Below, piece by piece: positions 49,261 through 61,992 of a DNA stretch of 64,000 nucleotides. The position numbers and the translations under genes were made by a program. The DNA lies in NCBI GenBank assembly GCA_013396655.1, contig WBMV01000443.1:187871-251870 (forward strand), in the 5' to 3' direction. The notes below the pieces were generated by a model. That model ran no database searches, was not told where the DNA came from, and saw only the letters and a program-made list of their open reading frames with translations. Positions within the stretch are counted from its first letter, which is position 1, and each line of letters begins with the position of its first letter. The stretch comes from Campylorhamphus procurvoides (taxonomy: Eukaryota > Chordata > Aves > Passeriformes > Dendrocolaptidae).

Positions 49261-50999
49261 GGGAATTAGCAGAGAGCTGGCACTGTGTTTCAAGACCCAT
49301 GCTTTTACTTTTAAGCTGCATTTGCTGGAGTCCTGCTTAGCCTTTATAAATATGTTTGTCTAGCCAAAATTTGAGGTTAGGCCCTGAGGTTTAGCTTCAC
49401 AAATCTTCCTCCATTTCGTTGAAATCATTCAACTAAACATATATTCCTCAAGTTGACAAAGTAAATGTTTAATTTGTTATTTTATTTTATTTTGTATTTG
49501 TCCAAATCCAAAGCACACTGCAGTCAATAGAAATCCAGTCAAGGCTCTAGTGGACACTGTACCATGCCATCATGAAAAATGTCTTTATTAAACACATTCC
49601 AGAAGTCAGATGGGCCAATATTTAGACAACATTTCCTTACTTACCCTGAATTCCTCACTGTCAACGCAGGTTGGGACTTACACTCTATGATTTGGGCCGG
49701 GGCTTTTTTTTTTTTTTTTTTTGGTCAATATTATTTTTACAAAGCAAAACTGTTGAGGTAGATGTTCTGATGTGGAAGAACATGTAACAACCAAGACGCC
49801 TTTATCAGTCTGCTAGGTAATGCATGATATGCAGGTGGGACTGTGCAGGTACAGGCTTTAAATGCCCTGTGTGGGAAGGATAAATGCCTTTTCTTTTCCT
49901 TCTTTACACTATATTTTATTTAGTGTTCTCGAGGATTAGGTTATTAAAATAATTACTAATGGCTGTTCCTTTCACTGTATAGAATGAAACTCAGAGATGC
50001 TGAAGTCCACAGTGTTGTCCTCTATGGATCAAATTCCTCACTTAGTCCCCAGTCCCTGTGCTACCATCTCAGCATCCCCCTCCTGTGATGGTGAGGCTCC
50101 CCTAAGAGCACTTGAGTGGACTTTCAATTACTCTTTCTGTCTCGAAATTCACTAATTAGAAAAGGAAATATTAACTTGGGAGTTAAACCTTCTGTCTTTA
50201 TCTCAAAAATACCACTGCTATGATACAGAAAGTCTGCCTTTGGATACAGTGTTTGCCTCCCCATTAAAATTCAACAGAAACCATGATACAAAATCAATGG
50301 GACTGCTTAGTCTTACCCACTAGAAATAGGGACCATGTTTCTCACCTTCAGGGGTTCTGGGTAATGGCATTTGTTGATATATATAAAAAAATTCTGCACT
50401 GCTCCAGCAAATGGCAGTATGAGACACATGCAAAGCTATTTTTAACCTCTAGGATTTAGATCAAACAGAAGCTCGATCTGACCCACCACTGGATGCTGTT
50501 TCCCAAAACCAAACACTGAGCAGACAACTTTTGCAAAGCAAACCCCAGCTCCATCTTTCACCTCTCTACCTGTTCCTGAACCCATGAGTCCCAGCAGCAG
50601 AAGGAGCTTCCCAGGTGGGTTCAGTGAAACTCTGCTCTCAGCTGCAAGCCACTCTCACTTCTCTTTAATGCAGCATTGTTTCTTCATGGCCCCTACAAGC
50701 TTTCCCACTGCAGCTAAATACATCAAACAGGAAGGGGGAGACCTGTAAAAGCTCATTGCTCTGTCAGCCCTTCAATGGCACAAGGAGGGCACACAATGAG
50801 GGTCTCTGCTGCTGCACCACACCTGCACTGCCCTCCTTGCTGCTCTGCCTGCCTTTCCTATTTTGTCTTTATTAATTTGAAGAAATTCCTCCATCAAAAC
50901 TGTGCAATTCTATTTCCCAGGTCTGGTCTCTTCCTTTGTGCTAAATTTGCTTCCTCTGCAACTAGCAGACTCCATTAAGTCTTTGAAAAAGAGCAGTTG
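49261..50999. other. Intronic sequence without recognised gene
   Basis: Contains T19 at 49704-49722 and a TTTTA-type run near 49480-49497. No gene recognised. Confidence 0.5.
49704..49722 (+). repeat. Poly-T tract (19 T)
   Basis: Uninterrupted T run, the longest homopolymer noticed in the window. Confidence 0.95.
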
Positions 51000-51135
51000 G
51001 ATTTAATAGCATGCAAATAAAGCACATATAGAAGGACTGAGGAAAGCTAGAGCTGTACTAAACTAATAAATAAGGCTATTATTGTTTCCTTGTCTGATCT
51101 AAAAACCAGCAAACAGCCTTTGCATATTTTAATTT
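51000..51135. promoter_or_regulatory. Candidate element with POU octamer sites
   Basis: ATGCAAAT octamer at 51011-51018 and an inverted near-octamer CTTTGCAT ending near 51125, with TAATAAATAA and TAATTTAATGG between and after. Repeat-free. Inference from motifs only. Confidence 0.22.
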
Positions 51136-52339
51136 AATGGCCACCATTTCTTTCTTAGAACAAGGAATTTTATTTCATCTTCATGTTGCATGCGATTTTT
51201 GTCAGCCTTATGGCCAAGATAAAATGTTTTCTGCTCCTGTTACAGAAGCAGGAGACCAACACTTGCCAAAGTGGCTGTACAATATTAGTCACCAAAACTC
51301 TGTGACTTATCACCTGGGTTGACAAGGTCCCTGCTGTTGGCAGCTCCCACATGTTTCACCAGAAAATGTACAAATGACATCTCCAAAAATCAGGCTGCTT
51401 GCACAGTCTCAGAAATAAGTGATACATGAAATTGCTCTGTTTGACAGTGGTGTCTCTGTCCTGCATTCTAGTACGGTGTTCAGCATCTGAACACCATCTA
51501 AAGCTGGAAGAAAGCAATAACATTCTTAATTTGCATTCATTAGTGAAACCAATAATTGAGTAGGAAAGTGCAATAAAGTGAAAACAAGGACTTGAAGCTC
51601 AAAAATGTCATCCCTCCAGCCCTTGTGCTCCCTACAGTGCTCTTAATCCCAGAACTAGTCTCTCAGAGTACACCCCAGCTTTGCAAAACCATCCTTTCCC
51701 TCCCACCCTGCTGCATTTTGCTGCTGAGCATCAGAGTCGACCCCCCTTCACCTCCCACACTGCCTGTATGTCAGCCCAGCCAAGCCAGGGGACTCCTCTC
51801 TGCACAAAATCATCTTGGGAACAGCTACACATTGCCTGAAGAGGAAGGTCCACAGTGCAGGGAAAGCCTTGGAGGACTATCCAATCGCCTCCTGTTTTTG
51901 CAATACGTATCTATCCTTCTCAAAAAATTACAGGGGCAGCAGGGGTGTGTGTATAAAAAGTCAATACTTAGGTTTGCTAATTTTAAGCTGATTACTGTTT
52001 GTAAAAACAGTGGTGAGAAAAACATTTATCTACATAGTGTTTCTGATAGTTTGCCCATGGGAGCAGCAGGCTTGGAGCTTGCTCTGCCAGCACTTTATTC
52101 TCGCAGAATTGAACCCTGCGGGGTACTGCGTGTTCTCTAAAAAGTGCTGAAGTAAAACAATATTGAGAGTGCTAAGGACCTGTCTGGAGCCATTCAGCAC
52201 CTGGCAAGATCACGCTACAAGTCATGCCTCTACCCTCTTGATAAAAATTGCTTTTTTGGAAAGGGGGAAAAAAAACAAAGAATATTCCTCCCCAAAATAT
52301 GTTATCTTTGAAAAACCAATCTGCCTTTGCAAGACAGGC
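51136..52339. other. Intronic sequence without recognised gene
   Basis: The plus-strand open frame 51592-52140 (182 codons) is leucine/proline-rich and unlike any family I know. It probably reflects raised GC content. Confidence 0.5.
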
Positions 52340-52468
52340 TGTAATTGAATCCCAGCTGAATGCAGCTGCAACTGGGGTGAGATGCCAGCGTCACGAACAG
52401 CATCTGGAAAACCAGAGAACCGCAGAGTGGAGTTGCATAAGCTAAGGAGCTCTTTAAAATATATGCGC

Positions 52469-52503
<35 letters not shown>

Positions 52504-53215
52504 TGCACGGGTATAAATAAAACACAGAAAACTAAGGAGATGATTCCAGGCCAGAATAGCAGGAGAAAATGGCGACTGAGCCCTCAGCCTCCCAAACCCT
52601 CTGACTCCACAGTCATCCTGCAGCGCCCCGCGACCACGACCCTCCTGCATCTTTGTTCTCTGCCATACCCAGCGTCTAAGTGTGAGCCTGAGACTGTTTA
52701 CTTCTCCTCTCCATCTCTCCGAGGGATATGATTCACACGTTTTCAGATTTATTTGAGCAAAATGCAATAAATATGCTGCCTCAATTTTAACTGCTGGAAT
52801 GTAGCCAGGGTTTTTAATGAATCTGGCCTGTGCGATTGAAGTGGTCCAGGATCTCAAAAGCTCTGGGCACTGTTAGATTATACGCACAGACATGCACACA
52901 CACACATATCTCCCCCCACCTCCCCTTCCCTGGGGGCTCTCTGAGTCACATGCGACTGCAGGTTTTTCAGATTCGGCTCTGGTTAAAATTAGCAAAAGCC
53001 TTTATTATTCAAGAAGAGGAAGGATTCCTATCACAGCTGCCGAGAACTGCCATATTTTTCTTGGATTTGCTGTATAGACCTACTATAATTTAGCTTTATC
53101 TGTTATTCTTTGTTTCCCTAAAATATAGTAGCAAGGCTTGGTCCTGTCAACGCTGAATTTTAATTGCAAGTTCATGAAGATCACTGCATTAATCTGTAAC
53201 TGGACCATCATGGAT
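52340..53215. promoter_or_regulatory. Candidate conserved regulatory block
   Basis: CpG-bearing, mostly repeat-free sequence on both sides of a TG repeat: GCCAGCGTCACGAACAGC, AAATGGCGACTGAGCCC, GCAGCGCCCCGCGACCACG, CACATGCGACTGCAGG, GCTGCCGAGAACTGCC, GTCAACGCTGAATTTTAATTG. Composition differs from the flanking intron and suggests constraint. The long antisense open frame here (52222-52857) runs through the TG repeat as Thr-His repeats and is not credible coding. Confidence 0.33.
52472..52501 (+). repeat. (TG)15 microsatellite
   Basis: Fifteen perfect TG units preceded by ATGCGCGTC; potential Z-DNA former. Confidence 0.97.
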
Positions 53216-53218
53216 TTG

Positions 53219-53233
53219 TTTTTTTTTTTTTTT
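53219..53233 (+). repeat. Poly-T tract (15 T)
   Basis: Uninterrupted T run at the end of the candidate regulatory block. Confidence 0.95.
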
Positions 53234-53979
53234 GTGTGCAACTGGCATCTCTACAGTTTCAATCATTTAAAGTGATGTTTTGCAACAAGGTGCCATCAGG
53301 TCTCTGCTGAGAGAGGCACTAGTTTTTCGGGCTTGAACAAAAGATGTATTTCAAGGAGGTGTAAACACCTTGTTTTAGTTATAAGATCAGGTGACAAAGG
53401 GCTTTCACACCAAAATCTGAAGGCACATAACTCAAGTGTGGATATATGAAGTCAGCCACAAGATTCATTCCATTCACAAGCTGCATGCATTTAACAGGAA
53501 AACAAAACCAGGAAAATTAGCTATGATATAGTAAATATGGCCCGTGTCAGCTCAGCAGGAAGGTCTTGGCCAGATCCCAGGAGACAAGGGACCAAAATTG
53601 CCATGACCCGTGGGAACAGGCCTGCTCTGGTGAAAACACAGTGTCACTGCTGGAGCTACGCCATTTCTAATGGGTCCAAACTGGAGTGAAGGCGTATTGC
53701 CAGGGCCACATGGAAAAACCAGAGGATGTCAATTCTCTTGTGCCTCCATCTGCGGGTAATTGGTTGAGCACTAAAATTCACAAGGAAAATTTTGTTTTAG
53801 AAAGATGATAAAGTGAACAAACAAAAGACAGGAAATTAAAATTTATGTAAACATAGTGGTTCCCAGAGCTACTATAAATGAGCCACATTGCATATATAGA
53901 TGAAGGCATAAAAGTTAATACCATGTGCAGCAATACCATACACTAGTAGGTACCCTTGGGACTGTGTTACATTTGCTAC
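53234..53979. other. Intronic sequence without recognised features
   Basis: No gene or repeat family recognised. Confidence 0.5.
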
Positions 53980-54180
53980 GGGACCCATCATTTTGAATGG
54001 TTTGACTTTTACGCATTTAAAGCCTCAAACATAACATTGCACCAACGCCAGGTGGGAATAGGGCATTTGCTGTTTATTTGCTTGTTTGCTTAAAAAGAGA
54101 AAGGGCTGTTTGAACAGCATGAGAGACAAACCATAATTTTTTCTCACATTCCCTACCCAAGGCAAAAGTTGCGGGCTTTG
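53980..54180. promoter_or_regulatory. Candidate element with forkhead and E-box motifs
   Basis: E-box CAGGTG at 54049-54054 and forkhead-like TGTTTAT (54071-54077) and TGTTTGC (54084-54090), with TTTTACGCATTTAAAGCC upstream. Repeat-free; function inferred from motifs only. Confidence 0.25.
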
Positions 54181-55550
54181 ATCTCAAAAATATCTGAATA
54201 GTTTCATTGGGAAGGTATTCCTCCTCTCTGTTTTAGTGCCCACAAAGTGAGGTGACAGGAGCAGAGAACAGCTCCCCTGTTGAGATAGGGCAGTGTCTGC
54301 TCAAACAATGTGTTACAGCACAATGTAAAGCACCAGGCTTTCCCTTGGTAAATGTCGGAGTGCAGAAGGGATCGACTTAGCCATGTAAGTTTCAGGTCTG
54401 AAATGCCTAAACTGCTTGGAAACATGCCTTCAGCTCGCTTGTCTATTTTTTGCGAGTGGTTACCCTGAGTTTGATTCTCTGCCCCCTCATGCAGTTGTTG
54501 ACATCAGTAACATGGGTGTAAAATGTCACCCGATCAGAAGGCAGCCAGCATTCACCTTGCATTTGTATTCATGACTATACAAGGAAGAGGGCAGCAGCAG
54601 GTCAGGCCCACTGAGATCCACAGAGATTACTTTGTCAATGTGGGATGTTTATGTTCTGATGGGGTATTTTATAATCGACTCTTAAAACCATGCCACAGCC
54701 TATTTGTTCTGGTTTCATGGCAGGGCAGATTGGAACATAGGAACTGTGGTTGTTGCCCAGGGTCACTTTTTTTTAAACATTTTTGGGTTTTAAGGCAAAG
54801 TGTTGCATTCCCTCCTTCATCCTTTTTGCTCAAAATTTCCAAAATGTAAAACATTTGGTTTAGGATCACACCTGGGGTGTCAAGTCTGCTCACCCACTGG
54901 TGCAGGCACTAATGCTTTCCCGAGCCACATAGAAATCATGCCCTCCTTTCTGTCTCGCACCAGTCTCAGCTTCTTGCCATAACTTCTCCTTTCTTAGACT
55001 GAGGCACCCACAGGCATCCATCACAAGACCTCCTAAAGACACCCCCTCCCTCTCCCCATCTCTGGTAGGTTGACCTCGACCTTGCACCCACTCAGCTGTG
55101 CTCTCACTCCCACTTTTCAGCAGGACAGGGAACGAAAAAAAAAAGAAAAAAAGTGAACAAACTTGTAAAATTGGCAGTTGAGAAAAGATACCAGGTAAAA
55201 TTTGCAGGGGGACATTGCCAGTCTGTGAAGATGATGTGATGAATGCATATGATCTCCAGGGAAAATACGAGCTGCAGGAGGGAACAAGTGCTGCACATGA
55301 TCCAAGTGCCCTGGTGCAGTGAAACCTGGCCTTGGACCCCTTGGCCATCAGCACCACCTACTGACACCTTCATCTGCAGGGCACCTCTGCCCTGCTCCAT
55401 CCTGACAGTGGAAGGACAGGCTGTGTGGTGCCACCTGGAGAGCTGAGCCATCTGTGTCTCCAGACCAGTGGCACTGCTCCTACCCATCTCCTTAATAACC
55501 CTGGGATAGAGTCTGTGACAGGGACTTGGTTTGGGCAACAGGAGAGTGAC
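54181..55550. other. Intronic sequence without recognised gene
   Basis: Antisense open frames of 155 and 177 codons (54890-55637) partly overlap a CR1 copy and have no recognisable domains. Confidence 0.5.
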
Positions 55551-55822
55551 TGATAGAATCACAGAATCATTTAGGCTGGAAGAGACCTCTAAGATCTTTG
55601 AGTACAACTGTTCTCCCAGCACTGCCAAGGCCATCACTAACTGATGTCCCCAGGTGCCACATCCACAGGTCTTTCAAATCCCTTCAGGGATGGGGGCTCC
55701 ACTACTGCCCTGGGCAGCTGTACCAGGGACAGACAACCCTTTCAATAAAGAAATTTTTCCCAACATGGAATCCAAACCTCTCCTGATGCAACTTGAGTGC
55801 ATTTCCTCTTGTTCTATCAAAA
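55551..55822 (-). mobile_element. CR1 LINE 3' fragment, antisense
   Basis: ATAGAATCACAGAATCATTT, AGGCTGGAAGAGACCTCTAA, CTCCCAGCACTGCCAAGGCC, ATCACTAACTGATGTCCCCA, CAGGTGCCACATCCACAGG, and CCTCTCCTGATGCAACTTGA then TTTCCTCTTGTTCTATC. This is an excellent match in order to the reversed 3' region of a young avian CR1 subfamily. Confidence 0.96.
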
Positions 55823-56079
55823 GCTGCATCTCTTGCTGACTTGCTGTGAGGTGGTGGTGGGATTCTTTGCCTGCATCTTGACTTCTGAAAGTTTGGGTCT
55901 GCCCTAACCAGTGTGGGTAACTCAGGCGCAATTATTCCTATCCAAGCACAGGCATCTAGACCAGGTGGCATGACCTGAAATCTGGAGATGTCTTTTTGCC
56001 TCTGCTGATCATCTAAAACCCTAAAATAGCTTAGAAATCATTGAGTGATTTGAAAACATTTGGAGTGTTTCTGTTTCCC
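55823..56079. other. Intronic sequence after CR1
   Basis: May include a little more degraded CR1; otherwise nothing recognised. Confidence 0.45.
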
Positions 56080-56720
56080 ATTCCATTTTTTGTTCTTAAC
56101 TCTTTTTCTTCCTTTTTCTGTTTAGTGATGTGGCTTGTTTCTCATTTTTATGTCTATTGTGACTTGCACAGTTGGGACCCCAGTGATCATTGAAGCCAAA
56201 CTCTTCATCTAATTAATAATAATAAAAAGGGAGAGTGATATACTCTTTGTACAAAAATTTAACTTTTTTTTTCCTAATTCCTGTTCTGTTGAAACAGCTC
56301 ATTTCTCAAGAAACGCAATTGAAATGTCATTAGTATTTTCATTAGCATGATGACTGATGATACAAGGCAGGCAAGTAGATTTGGGGCCTAGGCTGATAAA
56401 TGTTCGTGACGTTTTTGTAAGTCTGTGCTAAACACTTCAGGAGTCACATACCAAATGGTTCCAGATCATTTGAAAAAACAGAAGGCTTTCCTCCCCCAAC
56501 CCCCCTCTTTTAACTCCTGGAATGAGAAACAGCCGCACAGCGATACAGAAATAGCACAGAAAGCCCTGGAAATGCCCACCAGTTGCTCAAACCTTTTTTT
56601 CTCTTCATTGAAATAGTTAATCTTCATCAATGAAGATATTTTACTGATGCGACTTTGTCATTTTGTGGGGGATTTTTTCCCACCTCTGACAATTCACAGC
56701 TCTAGATGACATGGCTCTTT
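56080..56720. promoter_or_regulatory. Candidate conserved regulatory block
   Basis: Repeat-free block rich in developmental-type motifs: ATCTAATTAATAATAATAAA, CATTAGTATTTTCATTAGC, GTTCGTGACGTTTTTG (half CRE), GAAACAGCCGCACAGCG and ACTGATGCGACTTTGTC. It also has the inverted pair TTCATTGA / TCAATGAA at about 56604-56635. Inference from composition only. Confidence 0.33.
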
Positions 56721-59700
56721 TGTTTGTGGGAAGGAAAGAAATTCCTGTGGAGAAACCCATCTTAAGACCTAACCATAACTTAGGCAGACTTAAGAGGCTC
56801 TTTTTGAGAGGTTGAGCTGGATTTAAGTGATACATGTGTGTAAGCCATCATGGTGGTTTTGCTTCCAGGGTATTTTCCCAGCTAAATGAACAATGCAGAA
56901 TGGATAAACAACAGGGAGAGGAAATGTTAAGCTTAGTTAGTTGTCTCATCGTTCTGAGACATATTGCCCTCTTTGCTTTGAGGTAGTTTCAAACACAGAT
57001 GAAGCAAATTATGCACTTAGGGGTGGCTTGTTCTTCTATCTATTGGGTAGGCTATATTTGTTTCATTGATTCCTTGTGTACATACTAACAATTGTAGAGC
57101 TGTATCCTGTAAGTTTCTGTATTTTTCTCTCACTTGCAATTTTAAATAGATAATTTGATTTTTTTTGTATTATTATTATTAATTGTTATGCTGTTTACTG
57201 GAATTAAAAATATATACTCACTTCTTTATAATGTCAAGTCAAAGACCATTGCCATGGGACAGCAAGAATATTTCTAAGTTTCATACTGTGCAACAAATCC
57301 ACCCTAAAGAATCAGGGGAAATTTCCACAGTTTAAATTCCCTGCATATATACCTTGATGTAGCCGTTTTGCTTCCCATTCAGGAAAGAGTTGACAGGACA
57401 TGTTTGTGCTGCTCCTTCATTGGTGGCAAGGGGATATTTACAATGACGAGATAACTCCCTACCCACAAGAGACTTTGGGACAAGAAAAAATGAAGGCTCA
57501 GGGCTTCAATTCCTTTGCCCACATGTAGTTGTCGACTGTCATTTGAGATGCCTAAGATATCCTGCCTGGCCTCCAGCTGCTCTTGCAGAAGGGCAGAGGT
57601 CTTGTCTGAAGTGCTTTATCATATCCACCACCCTCCCTTGGATGTTTCAAATACCTCAGGGCATTTCAAATACAACCAGGTGCCTGTATAGACTTTAGAC
57701 TCCTGGCCCAGGGAAGCACCATCCACATTTGAGACTCTCCTTTTGAGTAGGAGGAATTTAAACTTGAGTGGTGATTTGGCAACAGAGCTTCAGGGGGAGG
57801 TTGTTCCTCTCACCTGAATCTGGGTATCCACAGCATCAGATTGCTGTGTGAGTTGGATTTCTCAGCTTTCATTATGGTCAGTGAGAGTGTAGCTAATGGA
57901 GCCTGGAACATAAATAATCTTGCACTCAAGTAGACCCAACTGTTTTAGAAACACCCACTCCATATTCTGACTGCATATTTCATCTTTGTAGCCTTAAACA
58001 CATAGTTCTTGTCTAAAAACATAGGTTGCAGCCACCTAAAGTGCGATGAATCCCCTATTCCCTTTGTTATTAAAAGAAAACACTGTCAGGAGGATGTTGA
58101 GTACAAATCCATAGATTTATGATGACAAAATTCAAAATACTGAATGTGATTGAGCTGTTTTCTTGGGCACTTGTCCCAGTAGAAGAAAACAAGGCTTGAG
58201 TGCCTTTTCACACTCAACCTGCTAAGTAAAATCCCTTTAGCTTTCTTCTTCCCAGAATTCTGTCTTTTCTGCAAAACCTCCAAAGCCTGATTTTACAAAC
58301 AATTGCCTGAAACTGGGACCTATCCTTGCATCAGTCTATACTGGCATTGGGCATCCTGAACAAAGAAAATACACTGTTAACGTAATTTAGGGCACAAAGG
58401 TTGGAAAGCCTCTGCTTGGCAGTTTCCTGGTGCTCATTGGTTTTTCCATAGTGCCATGACCTGACCAAAATCTCAGTCAGGGTCAAAATTTCAGCAGATT
58501 CCTTCTCCTTTACATCTTTCCTTTTGGACAGTAAAATTCTGCCACCCAAGTAAAGCAAACATCATTTTAAAAAAATAAAAAAAATCTTTGCTTCATCATG
58601 ATGCTTTCTCAGAGTGGATGTTTAAAGGGAACATATTCCTACCCTGATCCACCATTCTGTATTTTGTCTGTCTGGTGCTATAAAAATAAGCATATAAGGC
58701 TATGGGAAGAGCAGTTCATTGCTTGAAGAATCTAAAATACTCTGTTTTGGCTCCAGTATATGTGAAAACTGAAGACGAGCTTGCACCAAAGCCATGCAGA
58801 AAAGCTCTGCAAATTTAGCATGACTCAAGCATAGATGTGAAACCTTAAAGTTGATAGCATAACTCCAAATGTCAGCGGTTAAGAGCATTTCGGGTTTCCC
58901 CAGTATGCTCTTTATTCTGGTCCTTGTCAATCTGCTTTTCACACATGTCTGTAATAAGTGATTTCCCTCCTTCAGCTTCTTTCCAATCTATTCTTTGTCT
59001 CCTATTTCCATCTATTTCCCTATTTCATTCCACTTTGCACTCTTCACCTCTTTAACCTTTTCTTCATCAGTCAGATCCCTTCTTGTGTCTGTGCTCCATG
59101 GAGGCAGTCTCTGACCTTATTATATGTGGTCTCTCTGCCATCCTTCTTCCACTGCTACAGAAAGCAGTCTCCAGCAAGAATTTTAATGAAAACCACTCTC
59201 AATAAAGTATTTCCTTCAGAATTTTCCTTTGAAAAGTGTAAAACTGATCATTTTACACTAGAGTTCCTACCAGAGCAATAGCGTATCACTTGAGTTTTTT
59301 AATGGGATACAATGAAAAGGATGAACTTGAGTAAAAATTCTGCTTTCTGTATCTGACTCTCTTTTCTCCATTCATAGTGATGCTGAGCTGTTAAGATAAA
59401 CCTAAATATTGTACTGTATTTGATAATTTTCACATATTTTAGTAGTTTTCAAATGCCATTAGAATAGGGCAAGAATTAAAATCCTATTTATCATAACGCT
59501 GTTAAGCTTCTTTGTTGCTGAGTTTAATTGTCAATAACATGAGCTTACCTATACATCTGTTTAAATAGATTCTAGTTTTCATATTATAGTCAATTACTGT
59601 GGTTTTCATCATGAAAGGTAAAAAATACCTTGTATCTATTGATCTGAAATACAGAAGAGAAGAGAAAAGAGAAGAATGATAGATGCACTCCCAGTGTGCA

Positions 59701-59974
59701 TTATTTTTCATCTTTGGTGCTGATAAAGCAAGCACTCATTTTAGTGATAAATCAGCATTAAAGTGGGATGAATGGACTCAGATTTTAAAACAAAGCCAAC
59801 ATGAGACTTTCTAAAAATAAAAACTCCTCACTTACAGTCTTCTAGATTGCAGGGTCTATGGAGACTTCTATTAGGTGTTAAGATTTTAATTCAGATGCAT
59901 GTCATATCCAGAGTATTTCTCATTATATGAATGGGGACATAGCTTTTTACAGATAAAGAAGAAAAATAAAATTA
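56721..59974. other. Intronic sequence without recognised features
   Basis: About 3.2 kb of AT-rich, repeat-poor intron. No gene or mobile element recognised. Confidence 0.5.
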
Positions 59975-60115
59975 GTAGGGTGCCCTGCTCAGCGGGGAGA
60001 ACACTAACCTAGAAGTCAGTAGCCTTGGACACTCATATCAGCTCTGACTTTCAGGCCATCTTTATCCCACCTGTCCCCAGGTGGTTGCTGTGGTGTCTAA
60101 GCTGCCTTTTCCTGT
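59975..60115 (+). mobile_element. Possible tRNA-derived CORE-SINE/MIR fossil
   Basis: GCTCAGCGGGGAGAACACTA, ACCTAGAAGTCAGTAGCC and CATATCAGCTCTGACTTTC resemble the 5' half of amniote MIR-type SINEs (GGTTAGAGCACTGGCCTGGG, GAGTCAGGAGACCTGGGTTC, CCCAGCTCTGCC). Diverged; called by eye. Confidence 0.4.
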
Positions 60116-61992
60116 AGGTGCAGTGAACACAAAGGTACAGACCCCTTGGGGAATCAATTCAGGTATTACTGCACTGAATCTGATGGTGGAGGTACCCACC
60201 TGGTTCTCCTTTTCCCCTTTTGTGTAACAGGATGGGTTGCTGGGTTCAAGCAGTTTACTTTCCTAACACAGACATCACCACAGGACTACTTAACTTAGTG
60301 TTATGCAAATATAACATTTAGTTTAGCAGGAAAAATATATCAGCTGAATTTGTTCATCAAACAGATACTGTCTTTTGCTGAATGCATACACAGGGAGAAC
60401 AAATCCATGCTGTTTCTGGAGGAGCACTGTGCTGTGTTTTCTCAGCGGATGTCTCAAGTTGAACTTGCTCAGCAAGATTTTCGCTAATTATTTTGCTAAC
60501 TTTTCTTAGTTTTCATCACTTTTTGTATCCTGGATGTGCCTGAAAAATGACTCCCATCATTACACCAGTGCAGCCCTTGTGCACCATTCGTCCTCCCCCC
60601 GCTAGCAACTTGACTCTTCTGCCTGTGCTTCATGCCAGCACTCTCCTACCAAAGCTGCCAGTGTCCCATTTAATCTGTGATAAATATGAACTGCTCCTAG
60701 CTCCATTTGCCTAGGGGACATCAGCTCTATCTGCCACATTTAAAAATGATCATCCCTGTTGTTTAGAAAAACAACAACTCAAAATACCACCCTTGACTTT
60801 TCTCATTACTTACAGTCTGAAATTTCCCCATCTGTCTTTCCTCAGCTGTGTTCTTGAGAAAGAAATCCTGTCTTCTGTTTTCTTCCTCCCCAGTGAGCAA
60901 ATCCTCATCCAGTGTGACAGCTCATCTTGTTGTGACTACTTTTTTAGGTAGCTCCTTGCTACTAGCTGCAGGTCTCTTCATTTCTGCCTCTCAGCACACC
61001 TAATGGCTTTTTATGTCTTCAAAAAAGAGCTCACTCTTCCACCTAACCATCCTCCCTGAAATATGCCTTTCCATTTCACTTCTTCCACAAATTTTAATTT
61101 TTCTCCTCAGCCTTCTGTGAGAGAATTTAGTTCTTCATCACTGTGTATTAAATGATTCATTCACTGGGATATTTAATGGCAAATTTAATTTCTCCAACAC
61201 CATTGGTCTATGTCCCTCCTGATTCTCTCAATCTCCAACAACTGTAAACTGCAATTTTTTATTCAATGAAAAGTTTCAGTCTCTGGGTGGGAAGAATCTT
61301 TGATTCTGAACCCTTTACCTTAAATCCTTGCTCACAAGACCTGGAATCTCAGAGACTTTGACTCTGAATAAGTCTTTTGATCCTTTGAGTTTTTCCTTCA
61401 TTAAGTTTATTTATTGCTGTCACTGGTGTATAACTACCATATTCTCCTTTGATCCAGCTTCCACTGGGAATCCTTATTTCACATGTTCGTTACTTTCTGG
61501 CATAACAAAATTTAGTGGTTTCTTCCATTACATTTTCAAATCCCAGTCCCATCCTGAAGGGCTGGGTACCTGAGAAAGGCACTCAGGAGTTGGAGGTGGC
61601 TGGGCAGGTGCACTTTTGCAATCACCTGGGGTGACTATCTTGTGCTGCCCTGGAATGTGAACTGCTCCCACCAGCTCCACTAAATGTTCGTCTTTGAGTA
61701 CATAAAAAACTGAGCTTTCAGACACACCACTTCATCTCCAGTGACTGAGGCTGAGTGTCCTTTATTACTTGGTCTCCTGACTAACACTCAGTATGCAGAG
61801 GAGGGTGGGAGAGATTGAGCTGGAAGATCCACTATTCTTCCAGTCCCAGCGCAAGAAAAAAGGAATCCCAAAGCAAAATCAAAAGGCAAAGATCCAGACT
61901 CCATCTGCTAGGAAGTCTAATGCACTGCAAATAGAGGCTTGAAAAAGACAGGAGAATGGCCTTTTGAAATTCAAATTGCAGTTGATCATCCT
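60116..61992. other. Intronic sequence without recognised features
   Basis: C/T-rich on the plus strand around 60820-61130. No gene or repeat family recognised. Confidence 0.5.

Noticed and set aside
51592..52140. 182-codon plus-strand open frame
   Set aside because: Low-complexity Leu/Pro composition, no family resemblance, no splice or promoter context.
52222..52857. 211-codon antisense open frame
   Set aside because: Passes through the (TG)15 repeat as Thr-His repeats, overlaps other open frames on both strands, and has no recognisable domain. Best explained by locally raised GC.
54890..55637. 155- and 177-codon antisense frames
   Set aside because: Overlap each other in different frames and run into an antisense CR1; no domain.
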